The notes under the pieces are model-generated. The model had not been told where the DNA came from, made no database searches, and saw nothing but the letters and a program-made list of their open reading frames with translations. A stretch of DNA of 56,961 bases from JAHZFN01 sp965149945 (GTDB lineage: Bacteria; Bacillota; Dehalobacteriia; UBA4068; UBA4997): NCBI GenBank assembly GCA_965149945.1, contig CBCTTQ010000010.1, positions 1-56,961 of the forward strand. The letters are read 5' to 3'. This document shows positions 45,241 to 53,970 of the stretch, in pieces. A program made the position numbers and the translations under genes. Position 1 is the first letter of the stretch, and every line of letters begins with the position of its first letter.

Positions 45241-45616
45241 AATATAAAACCAATGATCCGTGGCGCCCTTCGCAAGGTGTGGATTTGGTTTTAAATAGTA
45301 AGAATTACGGCACATGGAGAAGCGGCCTGAAGAAAAATAAAGATCGTAAATGAAAAGCAATTGAGCGAATACACCGTACAACATTTACCGTTACAAAGGT
45401 AAGTCTGTACGGACGGCGGGAATTTGATATGAAAAACAGCAATATGAAAGGACATTGGATCGGCGTTTTTACTGATAAAGGCACGAAACAGAGATGGATT
45501 TTAGGGAGTGCGCGAAGGCAAAAAAATTTATAAAACCATTGGCAACGTTGTATCTAAAAAAACAGCAGGCGAGGTTTGTTGCAGGCATGAGAAAAACACT
45601 GGGAGGAATATCACTC
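45241..45616. other. Eroded gap
   Basis: About 370 bases with short coding-like phrases on the plus strand and no complete gene. Confidence 0.25.
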
Positions 45617-45949
45617 ATGAAAGAAATGATTGGATACTGCGGACTGGATTGTGAAAAATGCGACGCCTATCTTGCGACTGTCAATAACGATCAGGCATTG
45701 CGTGAGAAAACAGCGAAACTATGGGCAGAGCTAAATAATGCTCCGATTCTGCCGGAACATATTAACTGCGCGGGCTGTCGCGCGAACGGAGTAAAAACGG
45801 TATTTTGCGAACAGCTGTGCGAAATCCGAAAATGCGCTTTGGAAAAAGACGTTTCCACTTGTGGTGATTGTCCGGAATTAAAAGCCTGCCCGACAGTTGG
45901 AGCAATCCTTGAAAACAATCCCTCCGCTATGGAGAATTTGAAAGGATAG
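45617..45949 (+). CDS. DUF3795 Cys-rich protein
   Basis: A 110-residue small protein with the DUF3795 signature: 'MIGYCGLDCEKCDAYLAT' at the start, 'INCAGCRANG' and 'CEQLCEIRKCALEKDVSTCG' in the middle, 'CPELKACP' near the end. The nine or more cysteines suggest metal or iron-sulfur binding; the function is unknown. ATG 45617 has GGGAGG upstream and lies inside a longer open frame. It opens a series of accessory genes. Confidence 0.85.
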   Translation: MKEMIGYCGLDCEKCDAYLATVNNDQALREKTAKLWAELNNAPILPEHINCAGCRANGVKTVFCEQLCEIRKCALEKDVSTCGDCPELKACPTVGAILENNPSAMENLKG

Positions 45950-45988
45950 AATACGTAGAATAATAAATTACGATTTACGGAGATAAAT

Positions 45989-46441
45989 ATGAATGAATAT
46001 ACTTATGTTACCTTAAGGCAAAAACCTGAATTAAAAGAAAAGGCAGCTGCATGGTTCCATGATAAATGGGAAGTGCCGCAAGAAGCTTATCTTGAATGTA
46101 TGGAAGCCTATCTCGGCTATGAAACAGAATATGGTTGGTATCTTTGCTTAGACAGCGAGCGCATTGTGGGCGGTCTTGGCGTGATTGAAAATGATTTTCA
46201 TGACAGAAAAGACCTTGCTCCAAATGTATGTGCAGTATATATTGAACAGGAATATCGCTGTCAAGGAATTGCGGGACAACTACTTGATATTGTTGTAAAG
46301 GATATGAAGTCTAAAGGAATTACGCCTATCTATTTGATTACCGATCATACAAGTTTTTATGAAAGGTATGGCTGGGAATTTTTGTGCATGGTTCAAGGGG
46401 ACAATGAGCCTGATATGACAAGAATGTATATCCATAGATAA
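45989..46441 (+). CDS. GNAT-family N-acetyltransferase
   Basis: A 150-residue acetyltransferase. Motif A is 'VCAVYIEQEYRCQGIAGQLL' (R/Q-x-x-G-x-A type), and the later 'PIYLITDHTSFYERYGWEFL' is the motif B/C end of the fold. Its substrate is unknown; this subgroup is often annotated as acting on small amines or peptides. It has a GGAG site before ATG 45989. Confidence 0.85.
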   Translation: MNEYTYVTLRQKPELKEKAAAWFHDKWEVPQEAYLECMEAYLGYETEYGWYLCLDSERIVGGLGVIENDFHDRKDLAPNVCAVYIEQEYRCQGIAGQLLDIVVKDMKSKGITPIYLITDHTSFYERYGWEFLCMVQGDNEPDMTRMYIHR

Positions 46442-46454
46442 ATCGTTCTTGATG

Positions 46455-46930
46455 AGGAATATATGATGGTTGTTTATTGAAGTCGAAATTTTGAAAAAGC
46501 AGATCATGAAATCAGATTTCCGCAAAAGGATAGGTGTAGTTCTGAATTTGTTGAATCTTGTTGGTGGAAAGAAAAAACGGACGGAATATATTTCATATAA
46601 TCAACCGGATGATAGTCACGGTGTCCTTCTGGCATATGATTACAGTGCTTCGGTTGGATGCGTTACTTTTAAAAAGTATGATTAGGAATGTGCCGAAGCG
46701 AAACGCGCTTTTTTCAATCCATAATACTGTAGGAAGAAAGATTGCAAAGAAATTTATGGCGTAGTCAGAGAACGCCGTAAAAGCAAAGAGATATCATTAT
46801 TTGATTTTGGAATTCGGATAGTCACTTGTGGCGGCCGTGTCATTATATAAAAAGATCGGCTATAAAATTATTCCAAACTATAGCCCATACACAGACATAT
46901 CCGATTCCATTTGTATGAAGAAAAATTGTA
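46455..46930 (+). pseudogene. Decayed GNAT acetyltransferase
   Basis: Pieces of another GNAT appear in order but in different frames: 'DSHGVLLAYDYSASVGCVTF' then 'KKYD' (about 46613-46683), 'RKIAKKFMA' (46735-46764), 'LVAAVSLYKKIGYKII' and 'PNYSPYTDISDSICMKK' (about 46826-46920). The acetyl-CoA motif is largely lost. Its last fragment runs in the same frame as the DUF3788 gene, producing a misleading longer ORF. Confidence 0.7.
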
Positions 46931-46953
46931 GAACGACAATGTATGGAGGGAAA

Positions 46954-47373
46954 ATGGCGCTGGAAAATATACCATCGCGCTCGGCGATGATAGAATTACT
47001 CGGACAACCTTTGTTTGAGGTTTGGCAAGAATTATGTTCGGCGATTGATGCAAAATACGATATGGAAAGACTGTGGAGCACCGGCGGTAAGAATTGGACG
47101 TATGAGTATAAATACCGCAGAGGCGGTAAAACGCTTTGCGGTCTATATGCAAAAAAGAACCGCGTTGGTTTTATGGTTATTTTCGGGAAGGGCGAAAGAG
47201 CTAAATTTGAAGAGATACGAAATACGCTTTCCGATTCTGTTTGCGGACAATACGAAGAAGCAAAAACGTATCGCGACGGAAAATGGATAATGTTTGAACC
47301 GACTGATACTTCTGAATTTGATGACTATATGAAGCTGTTGGCCATTAAAAGAAAGCCCAATCGGAAATATTGA
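46954..47373 (+). CDS. DUF3788 protein
   Basis: A 139-residue soluble protein of the DUF3788 family, with 'WSTGGKNWTYEYKYRRGGKT' then 'LCGLYAKKNRVGFMVIFGK' as the conserved core and 'KWIMFEP' late in the protein. The family is common in Firmicutes next to acetyltransferases and has no assigned function. I chose ATG 46954 behind GGAGGG; the open frame extends upstream only because a decayed GNAT lies there. Confidence 0.85.
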   Translation: MALENIPSRSAMIELLGQPLFEVWQELCSAIDAKYDMERLWSTGGKNWTYEYKYRRGGKTLCGLYAKKNRVGFMVIFGKGERAKFEEIRNTLSDSVCGQYEEAKTYRDGKWIMFEPTDTSEFDDYMKLLAIKRKPNRKY

Positions 47374-47397
47374 TTTTTGTTTCAGGAGGCGTTTCGC

Positions 47398-47832
47398 ATG
47401 GAAATTAAAAAAATTGAGAATGCTCAAATCTCCGAGGTTATTGACCTTATTTGGGCAACATTTTTACAATTTGAAGCGCCTGATTATTCTGAAGAGGGTG
47501 TGCGATCGTTTAGAGAGTTTATTGAAGATAAAGAGATAATGAGTACATTGGAGTTTTGGGGAGCATATGACAATCAAGAATTAAAAGGCGTTATTGCCAC
47601 AAACGAGAACCGCGGGCATATTTGTTGTTTTTTTGTTAAAGCCCAATATCATCGACAAGGTATTGGCAGAAAATTATGGGAATATCTTTTGGCAAATAGC
47701 AGAAGTGAAATTATTACTGTTAATTCTTCTCCATACGCTGTTCCAATTTACCACAAGTTGGGCTTTATGGATACGGATGTTGAGCAGTTATCTGATGGTA
47801 TAAGATATACCCCTATGAAATACGGGAGATAA
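47398..47832 (+). CDS. GNAT-family N-acetyltransferase
   Basis: A 144-residue acetyltransferase with motif A 'ICCFFVKAQYHRQGIGRKLW' and C-terminal 'AVPIYHKLGFM'. ATG 47398 follows AGGAGG. It is translated soon after the DUF3788 gene (25 bases). The target is unknown. Confidence 0.87.
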   Translation: MEIKKIENAQISEVIDLIWATFLQFEAPDYSEEGVRSFREFIEDKEIMSTLEFWGAYDNQELKGVIATNENRGHICCFFVKAQYHRQGIGRKLWEYLLANSRSEIITVNSSPYAVPIYHKLGFMDTDVEQLSDGIRYTPMKYGR

Positions 47833-47855
47833 CGCAGGTTTACGGAGATGAAGAA

Positions 47856-48314
47856 ATGGATATACGACAAGCTACACTATCAGATCTAAGTAAAATCAAA
47901 AGAATTTCAGAAGTTACGATATCTGAAATTTATCCACATTATTATCCGAAAGGCGCAGTGGACTTTTTTCTTAAACATCACAGTGAAGATAATATTCGGG
48001 AGGACATTAAAAAAGGGCTTATCTATCTTTGCTTTGATGGATCGCTAGACGCTGTCGGAACAATCACAATTAAAAATAATGAAATATGTCGTCTCTTCGT
48101 CCTGCCTTCCTATCAAAATAAGGGATTGGGCACGAAAATGCTTGATTTTGCTGAAGAAATGATCTTGCGGCATCATTCAAAAGTTATACTGGACGCTTCG
48201 CTGCCCGCTAAAAAGCTCTATCTCAAAAGGGGATATGAAAACATTGAATTTAATATCATAGCCGTAGGATACAACGATTTTTTATGCTATGATGTTATGG
48301 AAAAACAAGTATAG
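47856..48314 (+). CDS. GNAT-family N-acetyltransferase
   Basis: A 152-residue acetyltransferase with motif A 'RLFVLPSYQNKGLGTKMLDF' and 'SLPAKKLYLKRGYEN' near the end. It lies 24 bases after the previous GNAT and may be co-transcribed. The substrate is unknown. Confidence 0.87.
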   Translation: MDIRQATLSDLSKIKRISEVTISEIYPHYYPKGAVDFFLKHHSEDNIREDIKKGLIYLCFDGSLDAVGTITIKNNEICRLFVLPSYQNKGLGTKMLDFAEEMILRHHSKVILDASLPAKKLYLKRGYENIEFNIIAVGYNDFLCYDVMEKQV

Positions 48315-48387
48315 ATGGGCTATTTAAAAGTGTCTCATTGCATGAAACATTTGACTTCTTTATACTCGCGGTAGGAGGTGTTAAAAC

Positions 48388-48867
48388 ATGGCGAACGAAG
48401 ATAAGAAAGATTTTAACGCTATGTTGCACGATAGCAAGGATATGCCCAAATTTCAAACAATTACTGATCAGAAAAGCATTGAGAAATATGGCGGAAGCAA
48501 AATGTACTTTGCCCCGCCAATCGATTATGACGAAGTAATGAAACAAATTCCTTATGGGAAAGTGATTACTGTCGGGAAAATCCGCGAATATTTTGCCAAG
48601 CAGAATGGAGCTGATTTTACAGAGCCTGTTACAGCCGGAATATTTGTATCTATCGCGGCATGGGCAAGTTTCCAGCGCTCTGAAGATGAAACTCCATATT
48701 GGCGAACTTTAAAAGCAAATGGTGAACTGAACGCCAAATACCCCGGTGGCATAGAAGCGCAAAAAGAGAAACTGGAAGCAGAAGGACACACAATTATCCC
48801 TAAAGGACGCAAGAATATGAAGTACTATGTGAAGGATTATGAGAAGGCGCTGTTTTATTTGGGATGA
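48388..48867 (+). CDS. Alkyltransferase-like (MGMT-fold) DNA-binding protein without catalytic Cys
   Basis: A 159-residue protein whose residues 50-150 match the DNA-binding domain of O6-methylguanine-DNA methyltransferase: 'MKQIPYGKVITVGKIREYFA' and 'PYWRTLKANGEL...KYPGG'. The usual active-site phrase PCHRV is here PYWRT, so the alkyl-accepting Cys is Tyr. Such ATL proteins bind alkylated bases and hand them to nucleotide excision repair. This member is longer than the typical ATL by about 50 N-terminal residues, which I do not recognise. ATG 48388 has AGGAGG upstream. Confidence 0.82.
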   Translation: MANEDKKDFNAMLHDSKDMPKFQTITDQKSIEKYGGSKMYFAPPIDYDEVMKQIPYGKVITVGKIREYFAKQNGADFTEPVTAGIFVSIAAWASFQRSEDETPYWRTLKANGELNAKYPGGIEAQKEKLEAEGHTIIPKGRKNMKYYVKDYEKALFYLG

Positions 48868-49298
48868 GATTATTTGCCGTTTAACAGATTGGCTATCATG
48901 AGGTGTGTCGTGTTGGTAATTATTAGCGTCTTGGCGGATGCTTTCGATTATGAGGTGATTGGAATAAGAGAAGCTGAGCATGGGCGACGCGGCGGATTGA
49001 GAAACTGTAATGACGGGCGTAATCGTTGGATGGGCAGCGTACGTGGGGAGGTACGCGCGGGAAGAGTCGGAATATGACGCAGACGACCGGTAGATGTCTG
49101 AGTAGTCGGCATAGTCCGGTAATTACCGGAATTGTCGTATTAATTGTCAGCCGATTACCAGAACTTGGAGAAGGACGTTTTAGAAGAACGAACATAAAGG
49201 AAGGGCAAACTTTCATGACGATAGAAACGAAGGTCGTTCGAGCCCACCTTCGGCGTGACGCCATTTCCCGGCTTCCAGACTGACGTTGTAAAATAAAG
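48868..49298. other. Gene-free stretch
   Basis: About 430 bases with no gene I would defend. A plus-strand TTG frame at 48874-49077 is arginine- and glycine-rich and unlike its neighbours. The GC content rises around 48970-49270. Confidence 0.3.
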
Positions 49299-49347
49299 AA
49301 GAACCACAATGTTAATAGAATCGATATCAACATTGCGGTTCTTTTTT
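49299..49347 (+). terminator. Terminator hairpin
   Basis: aagaaccacaatgtt / aacattgcggttctt (one mismatch) followed by TTTTTT. It could end a transcript from the accessory genes upstream. Confidence 0.75.
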
Positions 49348-49561
49348 CATTGCCGGGTAACTTTGTTCGAATCCGAGACTGGAACCCGGAGAGCGAAAAA
49401 CTGTTGATACTGCCAAATCATAGTTTAAACTAAAAATAGAATGAAACTCACAGGTTTAGTGGTCTGCGGGCATAGATTTTTATCTATTTTGAGTTCGCTT
49501 TATCGAAACAAGTTAGTATATTCGCACTTTCGATGATGCAGGCGATTTTCTTCATGCTGTC

Positions 49562-49840
49562 TTAACAATACAATTTTTTGATTGCGTCAATCAAAGTAAT
49601 AACGCGCTCATCTTGAATCTGGTAAAACACATTCATACCCTGTTTTTCAGAGGAAAGGATACCAGCCATTTTCATTTGGTTCAAATGCTGCGAGAGTGCG
49701 GAAGTTGTAATGTTTGGGGTGTATTGATGGATATCTCCAACAGTAAGTTTCCCCTGTAGAAGTGCACATAGAATCAACAGCCGATGTTCATTAGCTAACA
49801 GTTTCAGCAGTTCGGCGATTTTCTTTGCTTTGGCTTCCAT
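49562..49840 (-). CDS. ArsR-family transcriptional regulator
   Basis: A 92-residue winged-helix repressor. 'LLKLLANEHRLLILCALLQG' and 'TTSALSQHLNQMKMAGILSS' are the helix-turn-helix core. The expected Cys-rich metal site of classical ArsR is absent; the only Cys residues are in 'LCALL' and the last residue, so it may sense redox or a metal in another way. Its first 50 bases overlap the end of the NapH-like gene, so all three genes of the operon are translated together. Confidence 0.9.
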   Translation of the reverse strand: MEAKAKKIAELLKLLANEHRLLILCALLQGKLTVGDIHQYTPNITTSALSQHLNQMKMAGILSSEKQGMNVFYQIQDERVITLIDAIKKLYC

Positions 49841-50429
49841 ATCTTTTTACCTTCTTTCCGTTTCTTAGTTTGCAGATTCCTTGAGTCATTGTTCCCATAG
49901 GGCAGTATACACACCAAGATCTTGGACGAAAAAGCGCCATTGTCATAAGTCCCAAAACGGTGGATGTCATCATGACTCCGAAAAATCCGAATGCAAACTG
50001 ACCAATCCATGGCGCTACAAAACTCACATCCGCCCACTGCCAAGGCAACTTAAACATCCATAACAGCGTCACAGTCTGTGAAAGCGGGGCGCCGGTAAAT
50101 ACTCGATAGGTACTGAACAACATCAGGCAGAACATAGTCATGAAGAACGTCAGGAATCCGTAGCGGAACCACCGACTACGTAAAAACTTGGGAGGCGGTA
50201 CATTTCTGGATAATTTTAATTTTTCACCCAGTAACCCCAATAGCTGTCCACGCCCGCAATAGCGGTTGCAGTAGGCTTTGCTGCCGCCGAAGATGGCCAC
50301 AAGCAATGGAATACAGAAAAACAACATTCCCAGCCAGGCAAACAGGATATTAAATAAGCCTAAAGACAGATAGCATAACTCAGCAATCCAGAGATAATTT
50401 GACCATCTCTTTTTTTTCCGGTTTTTCAT
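49791..50429 (-). CDS. Membrane 4Fe-4S protein, NapH/YccM-like
   Basis: A 212-residue protein with four or five predicted helices. Cysteine pairs 'CNRYCGRGQLLGLLG' after helix 2 and 'WCVYCPMGTMTQGICK' after the last helix are the NapH-type motif thought to accept electrons from a quinol or cofactor pool. ATG 50429 overlaps the ferredoxin stop (ATGA), so the membrane protein and ferredoxin are coupled. Together they could pass electrons across or along the membrane. The electron acceptor is unknown. Confidence 0.85.
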   Translation of the reverse strand: MKNRKKKRWSNYLWIAELCYLSLGLFNILFAWLGMLFFCIPLLVAIFGGSKAYCNRYCGRGQLLGLLGEKLKLSRNVPPPKFLRSRWFRYGFLTFFMTMFCLMLFSTYRVFTGAPLSQTVTLLWMFKLPWQWADVSFVAPWIGQFAFGFFGVMMTSTVLGLMTMALFRPRSWCVYCPMGTMTQGICKLRNGKKVKRYGSQSKENRRTAETVS

Positions 50430-50629
50430 TCTGTCGCTCTCCTTTCCACAATATCAATCACTGCTGCCGGACATGCTTCCGCGCACTTTCCGCAGCCAAC
50501 GCATTTTTTCTGATCCACCTGGGCCGAAATCCCCCATGCGATTTGAATTGCTTCCATTGGGCATATACGGACGCAACAACCGCAAGCCACGCAATCCTTA
50601 CCAATACTGGCCAGTTTTTTTAATCTCAC
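50426..50629 (-). CDS. 2[4Fe-4S] ferredoxin
   Basis: A 67-residue ferredoxin with two clusters: 'CVACGCCVRICP' and 'CVGCGKCAEACP', the clostridial CxxCxxCxxxCP pattern. The start is GTG 50629 behind GGAGG. It heads the operon and is the probable electron carrier of the NapH-like partner. Confidence 0.93.
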   Translation of the reverse strand: MRLKKLASIGKDCVACGCCVRICPMEAIQIAWGISAQVDQKKCVGCGKCAEACPAAVIDIVERRATE

Positions 50630-50646
50630 GAAGCAACCTCCATTTT

Positions 50647-50695
50647 AAAGTATTTTAGATATTAATAATATACTTTATTATTTGTCATATGTCAA
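50647..50695 (-). promoter_or_regulatory. Promoter with overlapping inverted repeat, probable ArsR operator
   Basis: On the minus strand TTGACA (50695-50690), 17 bases and TATATT (50672-50667) form a promoter. The inverted repeat aaagtat (50647-50653) / atacttt (50670-50676) overlaps the -10 element and the start point. It is a fitting site for the operon's own ArsR protein. Confidence 0.65.
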
Positions 50696-50699
50696 GCCC

Positions 50700-51728
50700 C
50701 CGGATATTAGAATTTCTAAAATTTTTCGTTGGTGTAGGTATTTTAACTCATAAACAAAGGAAAGTATAGTAATGATAGGGACGCCTTACAATTATTGACG
50801 GCTGTATTTCGTATATCCCTATTACAAATAAGCTCAAGTTTATTTGTACACGAATATTTTGAGTCAGCTTCCTGCATTTGACGAGGATAAGGGAATAGAA
50901 AGATAAAATATTGTCCGAAAGACTGGCGTCAGTTTGGTGATCAAATGTTTTAATGATTATGATGATACTTGCGAGCAATTTAAAAGGTTTTCCGGAAACT
51001 CTCTTTGTTGGTTCGTTTTGAGTTATACGAAAACAGGTAACTATTTTTTCTATTCTTTGGCTGATTGAGAATAAGCTGTTGGTTGTTCTTCATTCTTGTT
51101 GATTTTAACTGCAATGATTGTTTAGAACTGGTAATATTTTTGAGCGGATTGAGCGGGTATGTTTATTATACCAATCTGTTGGAGGAAATGTGATCTTATA
51201 TTGCTTAGATGTCATGGAATTGTAGGATTGCGCTATTGATCATTCTATAATTTTTCAAGGGTATCGTTTTTGTGATCGAGTTATTTGCGGTTATTCCGAA
51301 TGATTGCGGAAAAGTGGGCTCGGCGGAATTTTTTGTTTTCCTTAGAAAATAATGTTGGCATGGTGCCAAAATTCTCCATTTGCAAAGAGTCATTTCGGCT
51401 GGAAAATGAACCGGTTAAAAATTTATAATGATGCAATATGATGATTTTTTTCTATTTTATAAAAATGAAAAATCTTTTTTTGATTATAGAAAAAATAAAG
51501 ACAGAAAAAATTGATAAAAAAAGGGTTTTGTTCGATAAAATTGTTTTAATAAAAGAATTTTTGAAAAAATTGGTTAAGCAAAAAAAATGAAGCGAAAAGA
51601 ATTCTTTATTGGTTGAAATATTTTATTAATAGAGGAATTTATTACCTTTTGTGGAAGTATAACAATGAAGTTGAAATAAATTTTCCTGTTACCGTTAATT
51701 CGGTGGTTATCAAGAAAAGGAGGAATTC
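50700..51728. other. Gene-free, in part very AT-rich stretch
   Basis: About 1 kb without a recognisable gene. The part from 51430 to 51650 is extreme in A and T, with runs of T and A. I found no DnaA boxes, tRNA or terminator I would defend. Upstream regulatory DNA of the flavin reductase gene is probably near 51650-51720. Confidence 0.4.
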
Positions 51729-52292
51729 ATGATGAGAAAAAATTTTGGCGCGAAAACTTATTTGTATCCAATGCCTGTTTTGATTATTGCGGCTTATGAC
51801 GAAAATGGTGTCGCCAACGCGATGAACGCGGCTTGGGGTGGTATTTCCGATGCGGATAAAATTTCCATGTGTCTGAGCGCCGGTCATAAAACCGTCAAAA
51901 ATATTTTGCAGAAAAAAGCATTTACGGTTAGTGTCGGTGATGAAGCCCATATGGTGGAATGCGATTATTTGGGAATTGCTTCCGGTAATACGGTGGAAAA
52001 CAAATTGGAAAAAGCCGGTTTGCATACAGTGAAATCGGAGTTTGTTGACGCGCCTCTCATTGAAGAATTGCCGATGGCGTTAGATTGTGAATTGCTCAGT
52101 TATAATCCGGAAACAGGAATTATGACCGGGAAAATTGTGAATGTCAATGCTGATGAACGCATTTTGGATGAATCGGGAAAAATCGATCCCGCGAAATTCA
52201 ATCCAATCACCTTTGATGCTGTTAGCAACTCTTATTTGAAGCTGGGCGCTAAAGTGGGCAATGCTTTCAGCGACGGGAAAAAATTGATGTGA
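51729..52292 (+). CDS. Flavin reductase-like / flavoredoxin protein
   Basis: A 187-residue FMN-binding protein: 'MPVLIIAAYDENGVANAMNA' then 'AWGGISDADKISMCLS' is the FMN-binding start, 'NILQKKAFTVSVGDEAHM' continues the split-barrel, and 'NPITFDAVSNSYLKLGAKVG' is the typical end. The family moves electrons from NAD(P)H or ferredoxin to flavin or another carrier in anaerobes. ATG 51729 follows AAGGAGG. Confidence 0.88.
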   Translation: MMRKNFGAKTYLYPMPVLIIAAYDENGVANAMNAAWGGISDADKISMCLSAGHKTVKNILQKKAFTVSVGDEAHMVECDYLGIASGNTVENKLEKAGLHTVKSEFVDAPLIEELPMALDCELLSYNPETGIMTGKIVNVNADERILDESGKIDPAKFNPITFDAVSNSYLKLGAKVGNAFSDGKKLM

Positions 52293-52312
52293 TTATAAAA
52301 GAATAGCAAAAG

Positions 52313-52357
52313 TAAGCGGCAGTCGTTCCTCGCCGACGCGGGAGCGGCTGCTTTTTG
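52313..52357 (+). terminator. Imperfect terminator after flavin reductase
   Basis: agcggcagtcgttcc...gggagcggctgct forms an imperfect stem followed by TTTTT. Confidence 0.45.
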
Positions 52358-52544
52358 TTACGGAAAATATGTAGGTGCATTAAAAAGTGAGTAGTATGCG
52401 AAACTTACGTCCGGTGCAGATATTTTATAAAGAGAAAAGGGGTAGGGATGAATTTCGAGAGAACTCGGGTAAAAATATTTTCTTTGCCAAAAAGATATGT
52501 TATAATTATAAAGAATAATGCTTGCATTTAGGAGGAAGGATGCC

Positions 52545-53081
52545 ATGGCGGAAATGAGAAAAATTCAAAAACCCAGCAGAGATCCGATGACGCGTGTCAA
52601 TGCCATTATCAATCATCCGGAATTTCAGGATTGGATTGTTGCCAATAATCAGGCGGAATACGGCAGTGAATATTGTCGTCACGGATTGGAGCATGGGTTT
52701 GATGTCGCCAGGATTGCCTATGAATTGTGGTTAGATCATGAGGGAAACCCTGTGGCGAAAGATATTGTATATGCGGCGGCTTTGCTTCATGATATTGGTT
52801 ATTGGTCAAAATTTGAGGAGACAGATGAAGAAGGTTTGGAAGAACCGGAAACACCTTTTGAGGTAGCCGCTGTGCTCGCCGAAGAAATTTTGTTGGATGC
52901 CGGGTATCATCCTGCGGTTATCGAGGAAATTCGCAAAGCGATTCGTAATTTGGATACCGGTTACGGCGAAGGATTGAGTGCGATTTTGCGTCGTGCCAAC
53001 GAGTTAAGTCGTCCCTGTTTTCTTTGTCCGATGCGAGAAAGCTGTACCAAAGAACCCAAAACAAAACGTTTAGAATATTAA
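52545..53081 (+). CDS. HD-domain phosphohydrolase
   Basis: A 178-residue HD protein. Metal-binding residues lie in 'YCRHGLEHGFDVARIAYELW' (H..E.. H) and 'AALLHDIGYWSKFEETD' (HD), and a C-terminal 'RPCFLCPMRESC' has three cysteines that are not part of the HD core. The substrate is unknown; related small HD proteins act on nucleotides. ATG 52545 follows AGGAGGAAGG. Confidence 0.85.
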   Translation: MAEMRKIQKPSRDPMTRVNAIINHPEFQDWIVANNQAEYGSEYCRHGLEHGFDVARIAYELWLDHEGNPVAKDIVYAAALLHDIGYWSKFEETDEEGLEEPETPFEVAAVLAEEILLDAGYHPAVIEEIRKAIRNLDTGYGEGLSAILRRANELSRPCFLCPMRESCTKEPKTKRLEY

Positions 53082-53109
53082 ATTCAGAAAATCATCCAAG
53101 GAGGCAATT

Positions 53110-53952
53110 ATGCAATTAATCAAAACCGTAGCAGAAATGCGTGATTTGGGCTGGCAATGGCGCTTAGCGGGAAAAAAAGTGGGATTGGTTCCCACGATGG
53201 GCTTTTTACATGCTGGTCATTTATCTTTGGCGGAGGCGTCTGTTGCGGAAAACGAGATTACTGTTATGAGTGTTTTTGTAAATCCCATTCAATTTGGAGT
53301 GAATGAGGATTTGGACACTTACCCCAGGGATTTGGAGGGGGATATGAAAAAAGCTGCTTCAGTAGGGGTGGATTATATATTTTCTCCGGAACCCGCTGAT
53401 ATGTATCCGGCAGGATTTGCCACAACCATTGATGTAGCGGGGGTGACAGATACGTTATGCGGAGCCAGCCGTCCCGGTCATTTTCAAGGCGTGGCCGTTG
53501 TCGTTTCCAAGCTGTTTCATTTGGTGCAGCCTACCAATGCTTATTTTGGACAGAAAGATGGTCAACAGTTGGCGGTAATCAAACGTTTTGTAACAGATTT
53601 GAATATTCCCGTCACAATCCATGGATGTCCCATTGTGAGAGAATCAGATGGTTTAGCCATGAGTTCGCGCAACAGTTATCTAGATGAAGTCTGTCGACAG
53701 CAGGCATTGGTGCTCAATCAGAGTTTGAAAAAAGCAGAAACGGCTTATATCGCCGGTGAACGTGACGCGCGTACGATTTGCCGATTGGTGCGGGAACATA
53801 TTGAGACAGCCCCTTTGGCGGATATCGAATATGTACAGGTGGTAGATCGGCTGACCATGCAGCCGGTAGCAACATTGGATAATCCGGTGATGGTAGCAGT
53901 AGCGGTTCGTTTGCGGAATACACGGCTTATTGATAACTTGCTCCTGGGATAG
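53110..53952 (+). CDS. panC: Pantothenate synthetase
   Basis: A 280-residue ligase joining pantoate and beta-alanine with ATP to make pantothenate. The HIGH-type signature is 'VPTMGFLHAGHLSL', the ligand-binding 'NPIQFGVNEDLDTYPRDLEG' and 'YFGQKDGQQLAVIKRFV' follow, and 'SDGLAMSSRNSYL' is the KMSKS-like loop. panB and panD are not seen nearby. It starts at ATG 53110 behind AAGGAGG, 29 bases after the HD gene. Confidence 0.95.
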   Translation: MQLIKTVAEMRDLGWQWRLAGKKVGLVPTMGFLHAGHLSLAEASVAENEITVMSVFVNPIQFGVNEDLDTYPRDLEGDMKKAASVGVDYIFSPEPADMYPAGFATTIDVAGVTDTLCGASRPGHFQGVAVVVSKLFHLVQPTNAYFGQKDGQQLAVIKRFVTDLNIPVTIHGCPIVRESDGLAMSSRNSYLDEVCRQQALVLNQSLKKAETAYIAGERDARTICRLVREHIETAPLADIEYVQVVDRLTMQPVATLDNPVMVAVAVRLRNTRLIDNLLLG

Positions 53953-53970
53953 AGAGGGTCAAAGGTACTG

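Noticed and set aside
45494..45616. Upstream extension of the DUF3795 gene
   Set aside because: No ribosome binding site before the first start and no family match; the internal ATG has GGGAGG.
49228..49395. tRNA T-arm-like phrases ('gttcgagcccacc', 'gttcgaatcc')
   Set aside because: They are too short and lack acceptor and anticodon stems, so neither a tRNA nor an attachment site is supported.
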